Source of the DNA: Pseudoduganella umbonata
Lineage (GTDB): Bacteria > Pseudomonadota > Gammaproteobacteria > Burkholderiales > Burkholderiaceae_D
DNA: 64,000 nt
NCBI RefSeq assembly: GCF_014192225.1
Contig: NZ_JACHXS010000001.1
Location: 150,440-214,439 of the forward strand
Direction of reading: 5' to 3'
Shown: positions 26,409 through 36,916 of the stretch, piece after piece
Position numbering within the stretch: the first letter of the stretch is position 1
How the letters are laid out: each line of letters starts with the position of its first letter
Notes under the pieces: model-generated
What the model saw: the letters and a program-made list of their open reading frames with translations, nothing else
The model's database searches: none
What the model was told of the DNA's origin: nothing
Translations under genes and position numbers: made by a program

Positions 26409-27401
26409 CTAGCCGACGCTGCCGGTGACCGGCAGCACGATGCCGCTGATGTAGCTGGCGGTGGCGGGCGATGCCAGGAACACGTAGGCCGGCGACAGTT
26501 CTTCCGGCTGGGCGGGCCGCTTCATGTCGGTGCTGGCGCCGAATTCCTTGATCTTGTCCGCCGTCTGGTCGGCCGGGTTCAGCGGCGTCCATACCGGGCC
26601 TGGCGCGACGGCGTTGACGCGGATGCCTTTCTCGATCAGGTTCGACGCCAGCGACATCGTGAACGCGTGGATCGCCCCCTTCGTCGACGAATAGTCGAGC
26701 AGCTTGGACGAGCCGCGCAGGCCGACCACCGAGCCCGTATTGATGATCGACGCGCCCTGCTTCAGGTGAGGGAGCGCCGCCTTGGCCATGTGGAAGTAGC
26801 CATAGATGTTGGTCTTCATCGTCAGGTCGAAGCGCTCTTCGGTGATGTCTTCCAGCGAGTCGGCATGCTCCTGGAAGGCGGCGTTGTTGACCAGGATATC
26901 GAGCTTGCCGAACGCTTTGACGGTCTCTTCCACGGCGCCGCGGCAGAACGCGAAATCGCGCACGTCGCCCGGAATCAGCAGCGCGCGCTTGCCTTCGGCC
27001 TCGATGTGGCGCTGCGTTTCCTCGGCGTCCTGCTGTTCGTCCGGCAGGTAGACCAGTGCCACGTCGGCGCCTTCGCGCGCGTACAGCACGGCCACCGCGC
27101 GGCCGATGCCCGAATCGCCGCCGGTGACGATCGCGCTCATGCCTTCCAGCTTGCCGCTGCCCTTGTAGCCGGGGGCCAGGAATTGCGGCTTCAGTTCCAT
27201 CTCGGCTTCGATGCCGGGCTTGTCCAGGGTCTGGTCGGGCAGGGGATTGGTCGGGAACTCATGGGTGCCGGCCTGCACGCCTTGTTCTTCCTTCTGCTCG
27301 CTGCCGCCCTGCGCCTTCGCCGCATCCTTCTGGTCCTGCTGCTGCTGGATCTCGCGCTGCAGGTTGCCGACGTCCTGTGCCTTGTTTTCCGAATTGCTCA
27401 T
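26409..27401 (-). CDS. SDR family oxidoreductase (YghA/YhxC-like)
   Basis: A 330-aa short-chain dehydrogenase. The cofactor motif TGGDSGIG, the NNAA motif (LDILVNNAAF), catalytic Ser (INTGSVVG) and YSSTK are all present, followed by RVNAVAPGPVWTPL. The first 60 residues are a Gln/Lys-rich extension and then the segment FPTNPLPDQTLDKPGIEAEM, typical of the general-stress SDRs related to E. coli YghA. The substrate is unknown. It directly precedes ku with a 10-bp gap, an operon that suggests a stress or stationary-phase context for NHEJ. Confidence 0.9.
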   Translation of the reverse strand: MSNSENKAQDVGNLQREIQQQQDQKDAAKAQGGSEQKEEQGVQAGTHEFPTNPLPDQTLDKPGIEAEMELKPQFLAPGYKGSGKLEGMSAIVTGGDSGIGRAVAVLYAREGADVALVYLPDEQQDAEETQRHIEAEGKRALLIPGDVRDFAFCRGAVEETVKAFGKLDILVNNAAFQEHADSLEDITEERFDLTMKTNIYGYFHMAKAALPHLKQGASIINTGSVVGLRGSSKLLDYSSTKGAIHAFTMSLASNLIEKGIRVNAVAPGPVWTPLNPADQTADKIKEFGASTDMKRPAQPEELSPAYVFLASPATASYISGIVLPVTGSVG

Positions 27402-27525
27402 TTGACTGTTCTCCCAAAGATCGAGCGGACAGTATTGGCGTCCCCGGCGCCGGCCTCAGTGCGGTTGCGCACAGATGCGGGAACGCGCCTCCGGCGCGCC
27501 GGAGCAGCCAAAAGCAAAATCCGTC

Positions 27526-27625
27526 AAAACCGGTGACAGGCTCCAGTTTTCCGGAAACATTTCAAATTCAAAACCGGTGACAGGCACCAGTATTCCGGAA
27601 ACATTTCAAATTAACTGGTGTCTGG
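27526..27625. repeat. Two direct 44-bp copies of a dispersed repeat plus an inverted fragment
   Basis: Units begin at 27526 and 27570, each AAAACCGGTGACAGGC followed by TTCCGGAAACATTTCAAATT. An inverted remnant AACTGGTGTCTGG ends the block. The core is the same as in the 15351-15416 palindrome. The block lies upstream of the SDR-ku operon and downstream of the aldo/keto reductase gene. Confidence 0.85.
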
Positions 27626-27630
27626 AAGGA

Positions 27631-27652
27631 GAGATAGCTTGCAAGCTATCTC
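27631..27652. repeat. Perfect 22-bp palindrome next to the dispersed repeat
   Basis: The two 11-bp halves, GAGATAGCTTG and CAAGCTATCTC, are exact reverse complements. A second hairpin, GGAGC-AAA-GCTCC, follows about 13 bp later, flanked by GCAGG and CCTGC. Together 27631-27695 could fold as a compact structured RNA on either strand; no function is known to me. Confidence 0.75.
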
Positions 27653-27726
27653 CGCTATGCAGGCGAGGAGCAAAGCTCCCCGAAACCCCTGCTGCGCCAC
27701 CGGTTTTCTGGCGCCGGTTTTCGATG

Positions 27727-28779
27727 TCAGGCAACCGGCACCTTGCGCGGCAGCAGCAGTTCCGCCTGGCCGCCGGCGATGGCGCCGGCCGTCTGCGCGA
27801 TCGTGTCGTACGGGGAACCGAGCTGGATGGCGCTGGCGGCGTCGAGGCGGGCCAGCTGGTCCGGCGACAGCTTCACGTTCAGCGCGCCCAGCGTGCCGTC
27901 GAGTTGCGCCAGCGTGCGCGGGCCGAGGATCGGCACCAGCGCCGTCGACGAGGCGGCGTCGCGGTGCAGCAGCCAGGCGATCGCCACCTGGGCGGGCGGC
28001 GCATCGACTTCGGCGGCGACGGCCAGCACGGCATCCAGCGTGGCGGTGGCGCGCTCCGAGTCTTCGCGGTGCACCAGCCGGCCGCCGAAGCCCTGCAGCC
28101 TGCCTTCCTCGTTGTTGCGGTACTTGCCTGTCAGCAGGCCGCCGCCGAGGGGTGACCACAGCGCGCCGCCCAGCCCGAGCCCTTCGATCATCGGCAGCAG
28201 TTCGCGGTCCGCGCTCCGTTCGGCCAGGCTGTATTCCATCTGTACGCCGACCAGCGGCGCCCAGCCGCGCAGTTCGGCGATCGCGTCCGCGCGGGCAATG
28301 CGCCAGGCGGGGAAGTTCGACAGGCCCGCATACAGGATCTTGCCGGCGCGGACCAAATCGTCGAAGGCGCGCAGCAGCTCTTCGACGGGCGTGTGGCTGT
28401 CGGCGAAGTGCGCCCAGTACAGGTCGATGCGGTCCGTCTTCAGCCGTTTCAGGCTGGCCTCGACCGACTGCACCATCGCCTTGCGGCTGTTGCCGGTGCC
28501 GCTGATGCCGCCGGGGCCGGACAGCGTGAACTTGGTGGCCAGCACGAAGTGATCGCGGTCGGCGGCGATGAAGTCGCCCGTCAGTTCTTCCGACTGGCCG
28601 CCCTGGTAGCCGTCCGCCGTGTCGATGAAGTTGCCGCCCGCTTCGACATAGCGGTCGAACACGGCCCTGGCCGCGTCGCGCTCGGCGCCATAGCCCCATC
28701 CGGTACCGAAGTTGCCGGTGCCCAGTGCCAGTTCCGATACGCGCAAGCCGCTGCGGCGGCCAAAGCTCTTGTATTGCAT
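27727..28779 (-). CDS. Aldo/keto reductase
   Basis: A 350-aa NADPH-dependent oxidoreductase of the AKR superfamily, YajO/PhyR-like branch. Catalytic residues are recognisable: D and Y in FIDTADGYQGGQSEE, K in VLATKFTLS, and the H region in DLYWAHFADSHTPVEE. It reduces aldehydes or ketones; the substrate is not predictable. CGGAG is placed upstream of the ATG. It is divergent from a TetR regulator 95 bp away, which probably controls it. Confidence 0.92.
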   Translation of the reverse strand: MQYKSFGRRSGLRVSELALGTGNFGTGWGYGAERDAARAVFDRYVEAGGNFIDTADGYQGGQSEELTGDFIAADRDHFVLATKFTLSGPGGISGTGNSRKAMVQSVEASLKRLKTDRIDLYWAHFADSHTPVEELLRAFDDLVRAGKILYAGLSNFPAWRIARADAIAELRGWAPLVGVQMEYSLAERSADRELLPMIEGLGLGGALWSPLGGGLLTGKYRNNEEGRLQGFGGRLVHREDSERATATLDAVLAVAAEVDAPPAQVAIAWLLHRDAASSTALVPILGPRTLAQLDGTLGALNVKLSPDQLARLDAASAIQLGSPYDTIAQTAGAIAGGQAELLLPRKVPVA

Positions 28780-28800
28780 GGTGATTCTCCGGTTGGTTAA

Positions 28801-28814
28801 ATGACGAACGTCAT
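28801..28814. promoter_or_regulatory. Candidate TetR operator between divergent genes
   Basis: ATGACG and CGTCAT form a perfect 6-bp dyad around AA, immediately followed by an AT-rich stretch with a related half-site pair (TTACGACCATCAT). The position between the aldo/keto reductase and TetR starts fits an operator for both. Confidence 0.5.
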
Positions 28815-28874
28815 GTATGCGTTATATATTACGACCATCATGTATAATGTCAAGCACATTCCACGGAGGCGAAC

Positions 28875-29450
28875 ATGAAAGTATCGAGGGAACAGGCGGC
28901 GCAGAACCGGGAACGCATCGTCGAGACGGCGGCACGGGCGTTCCGCGAAAAAGGCTTCGACGGCATCGGCGTGGCCGACCTGATGAAGACGGCGGGCCTG
29001 ACGCATGGCGGCTTCTATGGCCACTTCGCGTCGAAGGAGGCGCTGCTGGGCGAAGCGGTGGGGCGGGCGCTCGACGGCGCCGGCGACGGCTGGCAGGCGT
29101 CGATGGCGGCGCACCCGGACGATCCGCTGGGTGCGGTGGTGCGTTCCTATCTGTCGCCCAGGCACCGCGACAACCCCGGCGCCGGCTGCGCGATTTCCGC
29201 GCTGGGCGCCGACATTTCGCGGGCCGGGCCGGCCGTGCGCGACGCCGTGACGGAGCGCACGCGTGCCCAGCTCGACCTGCTGGCGCGCGCCGCGCCGGGC
29301 CAGACGGACGAGCAGCGGCGCAGCCATGCGATCGCGACGTATGCCGCGATGATCGGCGGCATGGTGCTGGCACGGGCCGTGTCGGATGCGGCGCTGTCTG
29401 ACGAAATCCTGGCGGCGGTGGCCGGCGCGCTGGCATCGCCGCCGGCGTAA
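28875..29450 (+). CDS. TetR/AcrR family transcriptional regulator
   Basis: A 191-aa repressor. The N-terminal HTH (RERIVETAARAFREKGFDGIGVADLMKTAGL, then THGGFYGHFASKEAL) is classic TetR, of the type often paired with oxidoreductases. The C-terminal ligand domain contains PGAGCAISALGADISRAGPAVRDA, seen in regulators of the YcdC/TetR_C_11-like group. It is divergent from the aldo/keto reductase and probably represses it and itself. CGGAGGCGAAC lies before the ATG. Confidence 0.92.
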   Translation: MKVSREQAAQNRERIVETAARAFREKGFDGIGVADLMKTAGLTHGGFYGHFASKEALLGEAVGRALDGAGDGWQASMAAHPDDPLGAVVRSYLSPRHRDNPGAGCAISALGADISRAGPAVRDAVTERTRAQLDLLARAAPGQTDEQRRSHAIATYAAMIGGMVLARAVSDAALSDEILAAVAGALASPPA

Positions 29451-29550
29451 AGGGCGCGGGCCACGCGGCGCCAGGGCCCGGCCCCATGGTGGACACCAGC
29501 TCTGCCATGGTAGGCTTGCGCCTTCATACGTCATAACAGGTTTCATCGGC

Positions 29551-31194
29551 ATGCTGGATTGGCTCAGACATTACCGCCGCGCGGCGCTGCCCGGCGATAT
29601 CGGCGCGGGGATCGTCGTGGCCATGATGCTGGTGCCGCAGGGGATGGCGTATGCGCTGGTGGCCGGCCTGCCGCCGGTGGCCGGGCTGTACGCCAGCATC
29701 CTGCCGCCGCTCGTCTACGCGCTGTTCGGCAGCAGCATGACGCAGTCGGTCGGCCCGATGGCCATCGTGTCGCTGATGACCGGCGCGGCGATCGCACCGC
29801 TGGCGGGCGGCGCCCCCGGCCTGCACGGCGTATTGGCCGCGCAGCTGGCGCTGGTGGCGGGCGCCGTGCTGCTGCTGTGCGGCCTGCTGCGGCTGGGCTT
29901 TCTCGCCAATTTCTTCTCGCGGCCGGTGATGAGCGGCTTTACCGTCGGCTCGTCGCTGGTGATTGCCTGGGGCCAGGTGAAGCCGCTGCTGGGCGGGCCC
30001 CTGCAGCAGCCGCACGTGCCGAGCACGGTGCTGGGCCTGGCATCGCTGGCGTTGCTGCTGCTTGCGCGCAGCCACCTGGCCAGGCTGCTCAAGCGCCTCG
30101 GCATGGCCGGCACCGCGGCGGACGTGCTGTCGAAACTGGCGCCGATGGTGGTGGTGCTGGCCGCCACCGCGGCCGTTGCGGCCTACGGCGCCCATGGCAT
30201 CCGCCTCACCGGACCGGTGCCTGCCGGCCTGCCGCAGCTGAACCTGGCCACCTCGCCGTCGCACTGGCGCGAGCTGCTGCAGCCGGGACTGCTGATCGGC
30301 TTCGTGGTCTTCCTGATGAGCATGAGCGCGGCGCAGACGCTGGCGCTGAAGCGGGGCGAGAAGCTGGTGTCGAACCGCGAGCTGGTCGGCCTGGGCGCCG
30401 CCAACGTGGCGGCCATGGCGTCCGGCGCGTTTCCCGTGACGGGCAGCCTGTCGCGCTCGGCCGTCAATTTCGCCGCCGGCGCCAATACGCCGCTGGCCAG
30501 CGTCATCTCGGCGGTGTTGCTGGCCGCCGCGCTGATGCTGCCCACCGGCTGGCTGGCACTGCTGCCGCTGCCGACGCTGGCCGCCACCATTATCGTCGCC
30601 GTGCTCGGCCTGCTGGAACTCGATACCTTGAAGACGGCCTGGCACTACGATCGCGGCGATGCGCTGGCCTGGCTGGTCACCTGCGTCGGCGTGCTGGCGC
30701 TGGGCGTGGAGGCGGGCGTCATCGTCGGTGTCGTGCTGTCGATGGGCACGCTGATCTGGCGCGCCAGCCGCCCCCACATCGCGGTGCTGGGGCGCATTCC
30801 CGGTACCGAGCACTTCCGCAATGTCGACCGCTACGCCGCCACCCGCTGCGAGGAGGTGCTGATCCTGCGCATCGATGCCAACCTGTTCTTCGGCAATGTC
30901 GAGGCGGTCAACGAAAGGATCGAGGACGAACTGCGCGCACACCCCGCCACCCGCCACCTGGTGCTGACGATGCTGGCCGTCAGCTCGATCGATACCACGG
31001 CGCTGTTCGCGCTGTCCGAACTCAATGCGGGCCTGCGCGCGCGCGGCATCGGCCTGCACCTGGCCGAAGTGAAGGGCCCGGTGATGGACCGCCTGCGCGC
31101 CAGCACGCTGCTCGACACCCTGAACGGCAAGCTGTTCCTCAGCACGGCCATGGCCAGCGAATACCTGAATTCACTTGACAAGGAAAAACGATGA
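29551..31194 (+). CDS. SulP family anion (sulfate) permease
   Basis: A 547-aa inner-membrane transporter. PGDIGAGIVVAMMLVPQGMAYALVAGLPPVAGLYASILPPLVYALFGSS is the SulP signature, followed by about a dozen hydrophobic segments. A cytoplasmic STAS domain is at about 430-545 (VLILRIDANLFFGNVEAVNERI, then SSIDTTALFALSELN). It imports sulfate or a related anion. An in-frame start 55 codons upstream overlaps the TetR gene and lacks family similarity. The stop overlaps the DUF885 gene start (ATGA). Confidence 0.9.
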   Translation: MLDWLRHYRRAALPGDIGAGIVVAMMLVPQGMAYALVAGLPPVAGLYASILPPLVYALFGSSMTQSVGPMAIVSLMTGAAIAPLAGGAPGLHGVLAAQLALVAGAVLLLCGLLRLGFLANFFSRPVMSGFTVGSSLVIAWGQVKPLLGGPLQQPHVPSTVLGLASLALLLLARSHLARLLKRLGMAGTAADVLSKLAPMVVVLAATAAVAAYGAHGIRLTGPVPAGLPQLNLATSPSHWRELLQPGLLIGFVVFLMSMSAAQTLALKRGEKLVSNRELVGLGAANVAAMASGAFPVTGSLSRSAVNFAAGANTPLASVISAVLLAAALMLPTGWLALLPLPTLAATIIVAVLGLLELDTLKTAWHYDRGDALAWLVTCVGVLALGVEAGVIVGVVLSMGTLIWRASRPHIAVLGRIPGTEHFRNVDRYAATRCEEVLILRIDANLFFGNVEAVNERIEDELRAHPATRHLVLTMLAVSSIDTTALFALSELNAGLRARGIGLHLAEVKGPVMDRLRASTLLDTLNGKLFLSTAMASEYLNSLDKEKR

Positions 31195-32972
31195 AGAAGA
31201 CCGGCCCGGCCCTTGCCGCCTGCCTGCTCGCCACCATGCTGACGACCTGCGCGGCGCTTGCCACACCGGCAGTCCCTGCAGCCCCGGCCACGCCAGGCGT
31301 CCAGGGCGGCGACGCCCGCCTGCGCGCCATCTATACGAGCGAATGGCAGTGGCGCCTCCAGCAGCGGCTGGAGAACGAGGAGGATGACACGAACGGCATC
31401 CGCGCCGACCTGCCGAAGGTCGACGAGGCAACCCAGCAGGCACGCCGGGCCCACTGGGAAGGCGTGCTGAAACAGCTCGATGGCGTGGCCGAGGACACCC
31501 TGTCGGCCGATGAACGCATCAACTATGCCGTCTACCGGGCGCAGGTCTCGGCACTGGCGGCCAATGTGCGCTTCCGGGAATACGAAAAACCGCTGAACGC
31601 GGATTCCTCGTTCTGGTTCAACATGACGTACGAGGCGCGCAAGCCGTTCCGCACGAAACAGGATTACGTCAACTACGTGGCCCAGCTGAACGACGTGCCG
31701 CGCTATTTCAACGAGCAGGTCGCCAACATGCGCGCCGGCCTGGCGCGCGGCTTCACGCCGCCGAAGGTCACGCTGGCCGGCCGCGACGCCACCATCGCCG
31801 GCGTCGCCGGTGCGAAGCCTGCCGACACGCCGTTCTACCTGCCGTTCAAGGAGATGCCGGCGACGATCCCGGCGGCCGAACAGGCCAGCCTGCGCGCCGC
31901 GGCCCTGAAGGCGATCGCCGACCGCGTGATTCCCGCGCATGCCGCATTGCTGAAGTTCATGCGCGACGACTACGTGCCGCGCGCCACCCCGACGCTGGCG
32001 GCCGAGAGCCTGCCGGACGGGAAGGCGTATTACCAGTCGAAGATCGTCGAGTACACCACCACGCAGTTGTCCGCCGACGAGATCCACCGCATCGGCCTGG
32101 CCGAGATGGCCAAGATCCGTGCCGAGATGGCCGACGTGATGAAGCAGGTGAATTTCACCGGCGGCCTGCCGGCCTTCCTGCAGTTCCTGCGCACCGATCC
32201 GCGCTTCTATGCGAAGACGCCGGAAGAGCTGCTGATGCGCGCCGCCTGGGTCGCCAAGAAGTTCGACGGCAATGCCGAACGCTACTTCGGCCGCCTGCCG
32301 CGCAGCCGCTTCGCCATCATTCCCGTGCCGCCGGACCAGGCGCCGTACTACACGTCCGGCCGCGGCGGTCCCGGCGTTTACCTCGTCAACACGTACGACC
32401 TGCCGTCGCGCGCCCTGTACAGCCTGCCGGCGCTGACGCTGCACGAATCCGCGCCCGGACACGCGTTCCAGATGCCGGTGGCGATGGAGCAGGCGGGCCG
32501 TCCGCCGTTCAGGAATGCTTACATCTCCGCCTACGGCGAGGGCTGGGCGCTGTACTCGGAACGGCTGGGCACTGAAATGGGCATCTACGACACGCCGTAT
32601 GAAGTGTTCGGCATGCTCAGCTACCAGGCCTGGCGTGCGTCGCGGCTCGTCGTCGATACCGGCATCCACGCCAAAGGCTGGACGCGCGAGCAGGCGCTGC
32701 GCTACCTGATGGACAACACGGCGCTGTCGCAGCACGAGGTGGCGACGGAGGTGGACCGGTATATCTCGTGGCCGGGCCAGGCACTGTCGTATTACCTGGG
32801 CCAGATGGCGATCGTCGAGGCGCGGCGCAAGGCCGAGGCGGCGCTGGGCGAAAAGTTCGACATCCGCGCCTTCCACGATACGGTGCTGGAACTGGGCTCG
32901 GTGCCGCTGCCTGTGCTGAAGGCCAGGATCGACCGGTTCATCCGGGAGGGCGGCAAGGGGCCTTACGGGTGA
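31191..32972 (+). CDS. DUF885 family secreted metallopeptidase-like protein
   Basis: A 593-aa protein with a signal peptide; LTTCAALA could also be read as a lipobox (Cys20). The DUF885 zinc motif H418-E-S-A-P-G-H424 followed by EGWALYSERLG (third ligand Glu) is intact, so it is probably an active periplasmic peptidase; some members act on dipeptides. The length is normal for the family. It starts inside the SulP stop codon, which suggests coupling, although a functional link between an anion permease and a peptidase is unclear. Confidence 0.85.
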   Translation: MKKTGPALAACLLATMLTTCAALATPAVPAAPATPGVQGGDARLRAIYTSEWQWRLQQRLENEEDDTNGIRADLPKVDEATQQARRAHWEGVLKQLDGVAEDTLSADERINYAVYRAQVSALAANVRFREYEKPLNADSSFWFNMTYEARKPFRTKQDYVNYVAQLNDVPRYFNEQVANMRAGLARGFTPPKVTLAGRDATIAGVAGAKPADTPFYLPFKEMPATIPAAEQASLRAAALKAIADRVIPAHAALLKFMRDDYVPRATPTLAAESLPDGKAYYQSKIVEYTTTQLSADEIHRIGLAEMAKIRAEMADVMKQVNFTGGLPAFLQFLRTDPRFYAKTPEELLMRAAWVAKKFDGNAERYFGRLPRSRFAIIPVPPDQAPYYTSGRGGPGVYLVNTYDLPSRALYSLPALTLHESAPGHAFQMPVAMEQAGRPPFRNAYISAYGEGWALYSERLGTEMGIYDTPYEVFGMLSYQAWRASRLVVDTGIHAKGWTREQALRYLMDNTALSQHEVATEVDRYISWPGQALSYYLGQMAIVEARRKAEAALGEKFDIRAFHDTVLELGSVPLPVLKARIDRFIREGGKGPYG

Positions 32973-33220
32973 TGGCGCGGGCGCCGGTGGGCGGTATCGT
33001 CAGCAGATACCCGCGGCGCCTTGCCGGGGCCTCCCGGCGCAGTGGAGGATAGGCATTGGCTGAAACAGCGCGCACGGGAGCCTGCGCGAATCGGGCTTGC
33101 ACCATGGCGTTGCATAATTGTTTTGTTAATGAATCTTTGTACGCAAGATTGCCGGAATGTCGTCATAATGGTGCAAACATTCTCAACAGCATTCTTTATA
33201 AACTTCACTGGAACTCCGCC

Positions 33221-33451
33221 ATGCCGCTCTACCAGATCTGGTACAACGACGCCGACCAACCGCTGGTCGTCAACACGCCTTACCGCCTGCGCGACATCGA
33301 AATCGCCGGCGAGATCATTCGTAACGAGCAGCGCCAGAATCGCCAGAGCGCCGATCCGTCCGGCCTGACGGTGCGCGAACTGTTGCGCGTGAATGGCTTG
33401 CGCAACGTGCGCTATACGCTGGACGAAAGCGAGCCGGTCGAGCTGCGGTGA
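33221..33451 (+). CDS. Small hypothetical protein
   Basis: A 76-aa cytoplasmic-looking protein (MPLYQIWYNDADQPLVVNTPYRL at the start, ending YTLDESEPVELR) with no recognised family. The chosen ATG has TGGAA upstream, and the preceding in-frame 55 codons cross an AT-rich promoter-like stretch with poor coding character. It ends 16 bp before the NtrC-like sites of the urease promoter, so its 3' end borders that regulatory region. Confidence 0.55.
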   Translation: MPLYQIWYNDADQPLVVNTPYRLRDIEIAGEIIRNEQRQNRQSADPSGLTVRELLRVNGLRNVRYTLDESEPVELR

Positions 33452-33467
33452 GAATTGCAGCTTGATT

Positions 33468-33503
33468 TGCACTACGGTGGTGCGCATGCTCCACCGTAGT
33501 GCA
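33468..33503. promoter_or_regulatory. Two NtrC-like binding sites forming a 13-bp inverted repeat
   Basis: TGCACTACGGTGGTGCG (33468-33484) and TGCTCCACCGTAGTGCA (33487-33503) each match the NtrC consensus TGCACC-N4-TGGTGCA at 11 of 13 defined positions. Their outer 13 bases are exact inverted repeats of each other. They lie 28 bp upstream of a perfect -24/-12 element. Confidence 0.7.
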
Positions 33504-33531
33504 TCGAGTGGCCGCCATGTCCCAAAAATGC

Positions 33532-33547
33532 TGGCACGAGACTTGCT
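33532..33547 (+). promoter_or_regulatory. Sigma-54 promoter of the urease operon
   Basis: TGGCACGAGACTTGCT matches the sigma-54 consensus TGGCAC-N5-TTGCW exactly, with GG and GC ten bases apart. The predicted transcription start is near 33558, about 22 nt before the ureD ATG. With the NtrC-like sites it implies nitrogen-limitation control of urease. Confidence 0.82.
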
Positions 33548-33579
33548 CTAAGCACAGGGTTGTCATTTATTGATTGCTC

Positions 33580-34509
33580 ATGCCCGACTGTCCGGATCGC
33601 CCGGCCCAGGATTCCCTGGCCTTTACGCCGCCCCTGGCCCCTGTGCCGGCCCACGCTCTTTTGCCGGCCCACGCTCTTTCGCCGGCGCACGCTGCCGTGC
33701 ATCCCGCATGGCGGGCGCAGCTGACGCTGGCGTTTACCCGCGATAGCGATACCACCCGCCTGACCCGCCGCGAGCACAGCGGCCCGCTGCGCGTGCAGAA
33801 GCCGCTGTATCCGGAAGACCCGGCGATCTGCCATGCCATCGTGGTGCATCCTCCCGGCGGCGTGGTCGGCGGCGACGAACTGGCGGTCGATGCCCACCTG
33901 AACGCCGGCGCCCATGCGCTGCTGACGTCGCCCGGCGCCGCCAAGTGGTACCGCGCCAATGGCCGCGTCTCGCGCCAGCGCATCGCGCTGTCGGTCGATG
34001 CCGGCGCTGCGCTGGAATGGCTGCCGCAGGAAACCATCTTCTTCAACGATGCCCATGTCGAGCTCGACCACCATGTAACGCTGGCGGCCGACGCCAGCTA
34101 TCTCGGCTGCGAGATCCTGTGCCTGGGGCGCCGCGCGTCCGGCGAAGCGTTTACAAAGGGCCGCATCAACCAGCGCACCTCGGTGCGCCGCGGCGGCCGG
34201 CTGCTGTGGTGGGAGCAAGGCACGCTGGCAGCCGATACGATCGCCAGCCCGCTCGGGCTGAATGGCCATACGGTGTCGGCGATGCTGCTTGCCGTCGGCA
34301 AGCCGGTGGCGGCCGACACGGTGGCCGCCTTGCGCGCGCTGGCCGACCACCCCTGTTATGGCGTGACGCAGATGAAACACGTGCTGTGCGTGCGCTGGCT
34401 CGGCCACGACAGCGAGGCCGCCCGCGAACTGATGCTGGCGGCCTGGCGCATCGTGCGCCCCGCGGTACTGGGCCGCGCCGCCATCGACTTGCGCAGCTGG
34501 CGCACCTGA
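33580..34509 (+). CDS. ureD: Urease accessory protein UreD
   Basis: A 309-aa scaffold protein that, with UreF and UreG, loads nickel into apo-urease. Family signatures are [32 protein letters not shown] and [13 protein letters not shown]. The first 45 residues form an unusual Pro/Ala-rich extension containing a triplicated 6-residue PAHALL motif from an 18-bp DNA repeat (33645-33696). ATG at 33580 is used; an in-frame TTG lies six bases earlier. The Shine-Dalgarno is weak. It is the first gene of ureDABCEFGJ. Confidence 0.93.
   Translation: MPDCPDRPAQDSLAFTPPLAPVPAHALLPAHALSPAHAAVHPAWRAQLTLAFTRDSDTTRLTRREHSGPLRVQKPLYPEDPAICHAIVVHPPGGVVGGDELAVDAHLNAGAHALLTSPGAAKWYRANGRVSRQRIALSVDAGAALEWLPQETIFFNDAHVELDHHVTLAADASYLGCEILCLGRRASGEAFTKGRINQRTSVRRGGRLLWWEQGTLAADTIASPLGLNGHTVSAMLLAVGKPVAADTVAALRALADHPCYGVTQMKHVLCVRWLGHDSEAARELMLAAWRIVRPAVLGRAAIDLRSWRT
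33645..33696 (+). repeat. Three in-frame 18-bp repeats in ureD
   Basis: GCCGGCCCACGCTCTTTT occurs twice with one change and a third time in diverged form, encoding [12 protein letters not shown] and PAHAAV in the non-conserved N-terminal extension of UreD. Confidence 0.85.
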
Positions 34510-34535
34510 TTTGCGCATTCCCGAGAAAGAACCCC

Positions 34536-34838
34536 ATGGACCTGACACCCCGCGAAAAAGACAAGCTGCTCATTTTTACCGCCGGCCTGCTGGCCGAACG
34601 CCGCCTGGCACGCGGCCTGAAACTCAATTACCCCGAAGCGGTGGCGCTGATCTCGGCAGCCATCATGGAAGGCGCGCGCGACGGCAAAACCGTCGCGCAG
34701 CTGATGTCCGAGGGCACACAAATACTGACCCGCGACCAGGTGATGGACGGCATCCCCGAAATGATTCCCGACATCCAGGTCGAAGCGACTTTCCCGGACG
34801 GCAGCAAGCTGGTGACCGTCCACAACCCGATACCGTGA
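34536..34838 (+). CDS. ureA: Urease gamma subunit
   Basis: A 100-aa structural subunit, exactly the standard length. It begins [23 protein letters not shown] and contains [21 protein letters not shown] and [25 protein letters not shown], all diagnostic. It forms part of the (UreABC)3 cytoplasmic enzyme that hydrolyses urea to ammonia and carbamate. It lies 26 bp after ureD and 8 bp before ureB. Confidence 0.97.
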   Translation: MDLTPREKDKLLIFTAGLLAERRLARGLKLNYPEAVALISAAIMEGARDGKTVAQLMSEGTQILTRDQVMDGIPEMIPDIQVEATFPDGSKLVTVHNPIP

Positions 34839-34846
34839 GGTGAAAC

Positions 34847-35185
34847 ATGATCCCGGGCGAATACCAATTAGAGGACGGCGACCTGCCGATCAACGATGGC
34901 CGCGAAACCGTGACAATCGTCGTATCCAACGTGGGCGACCGCCCGATCCAGGTCGGCTCGCATTTCCACTTCTTCGAGGCGAACAATGCGCTGACGTTCG
35001 AGCGCTGGAAGGCCTACGGCAAGCGGCTCAACATCGCCGCCGGCACCGCCGTGCGCTTCGAGCCGGGCCAGCAGCGCACTGTCGAACTGGTGGCGGTGGA
35101 AGGTAACCGCGAGATATACGGCTTTGCCGGCCAGGTCATGGGCAAGCTGAAGGACAAGCCGGACGGCGAGCCTGAACCAACATAA
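34847..35185 (+). CDS. ureB: Urease beta subunit
   Basis: A 112-aa structural subunit. [35 protein letters not shown] and [17 protein letters not shown] are standard UreB motifs. GAGGTGAAAC precedes the ATG. It is translated separately from ureA, as in most proteobacteria. Confidence 0.97.
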   Translation: MIPGEYQLEDGDLPINDGRETVTIVVSNVGDRPIQVGSHFHFFEANNALTFERWKAYGKRLNIAAGTAVRFEPGQQRTVELVAVEGNREIYGFAGQVMGKLKDKPDGEPEPT

Positions 35186-35201
35186 CTAAGAAGGAGATCA
35201 G

Positions 35202-36902
<1,701 letters not shown>

Positions 36903-36916
36903 ATCCTGCCGATCCC

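Noticed and set aside
33056..33220. Longer start for the 76-aa hypothetical protein
   Set aside because: The region is AT-rich and promoter-like with unusual codons; the internal ATG has better context.
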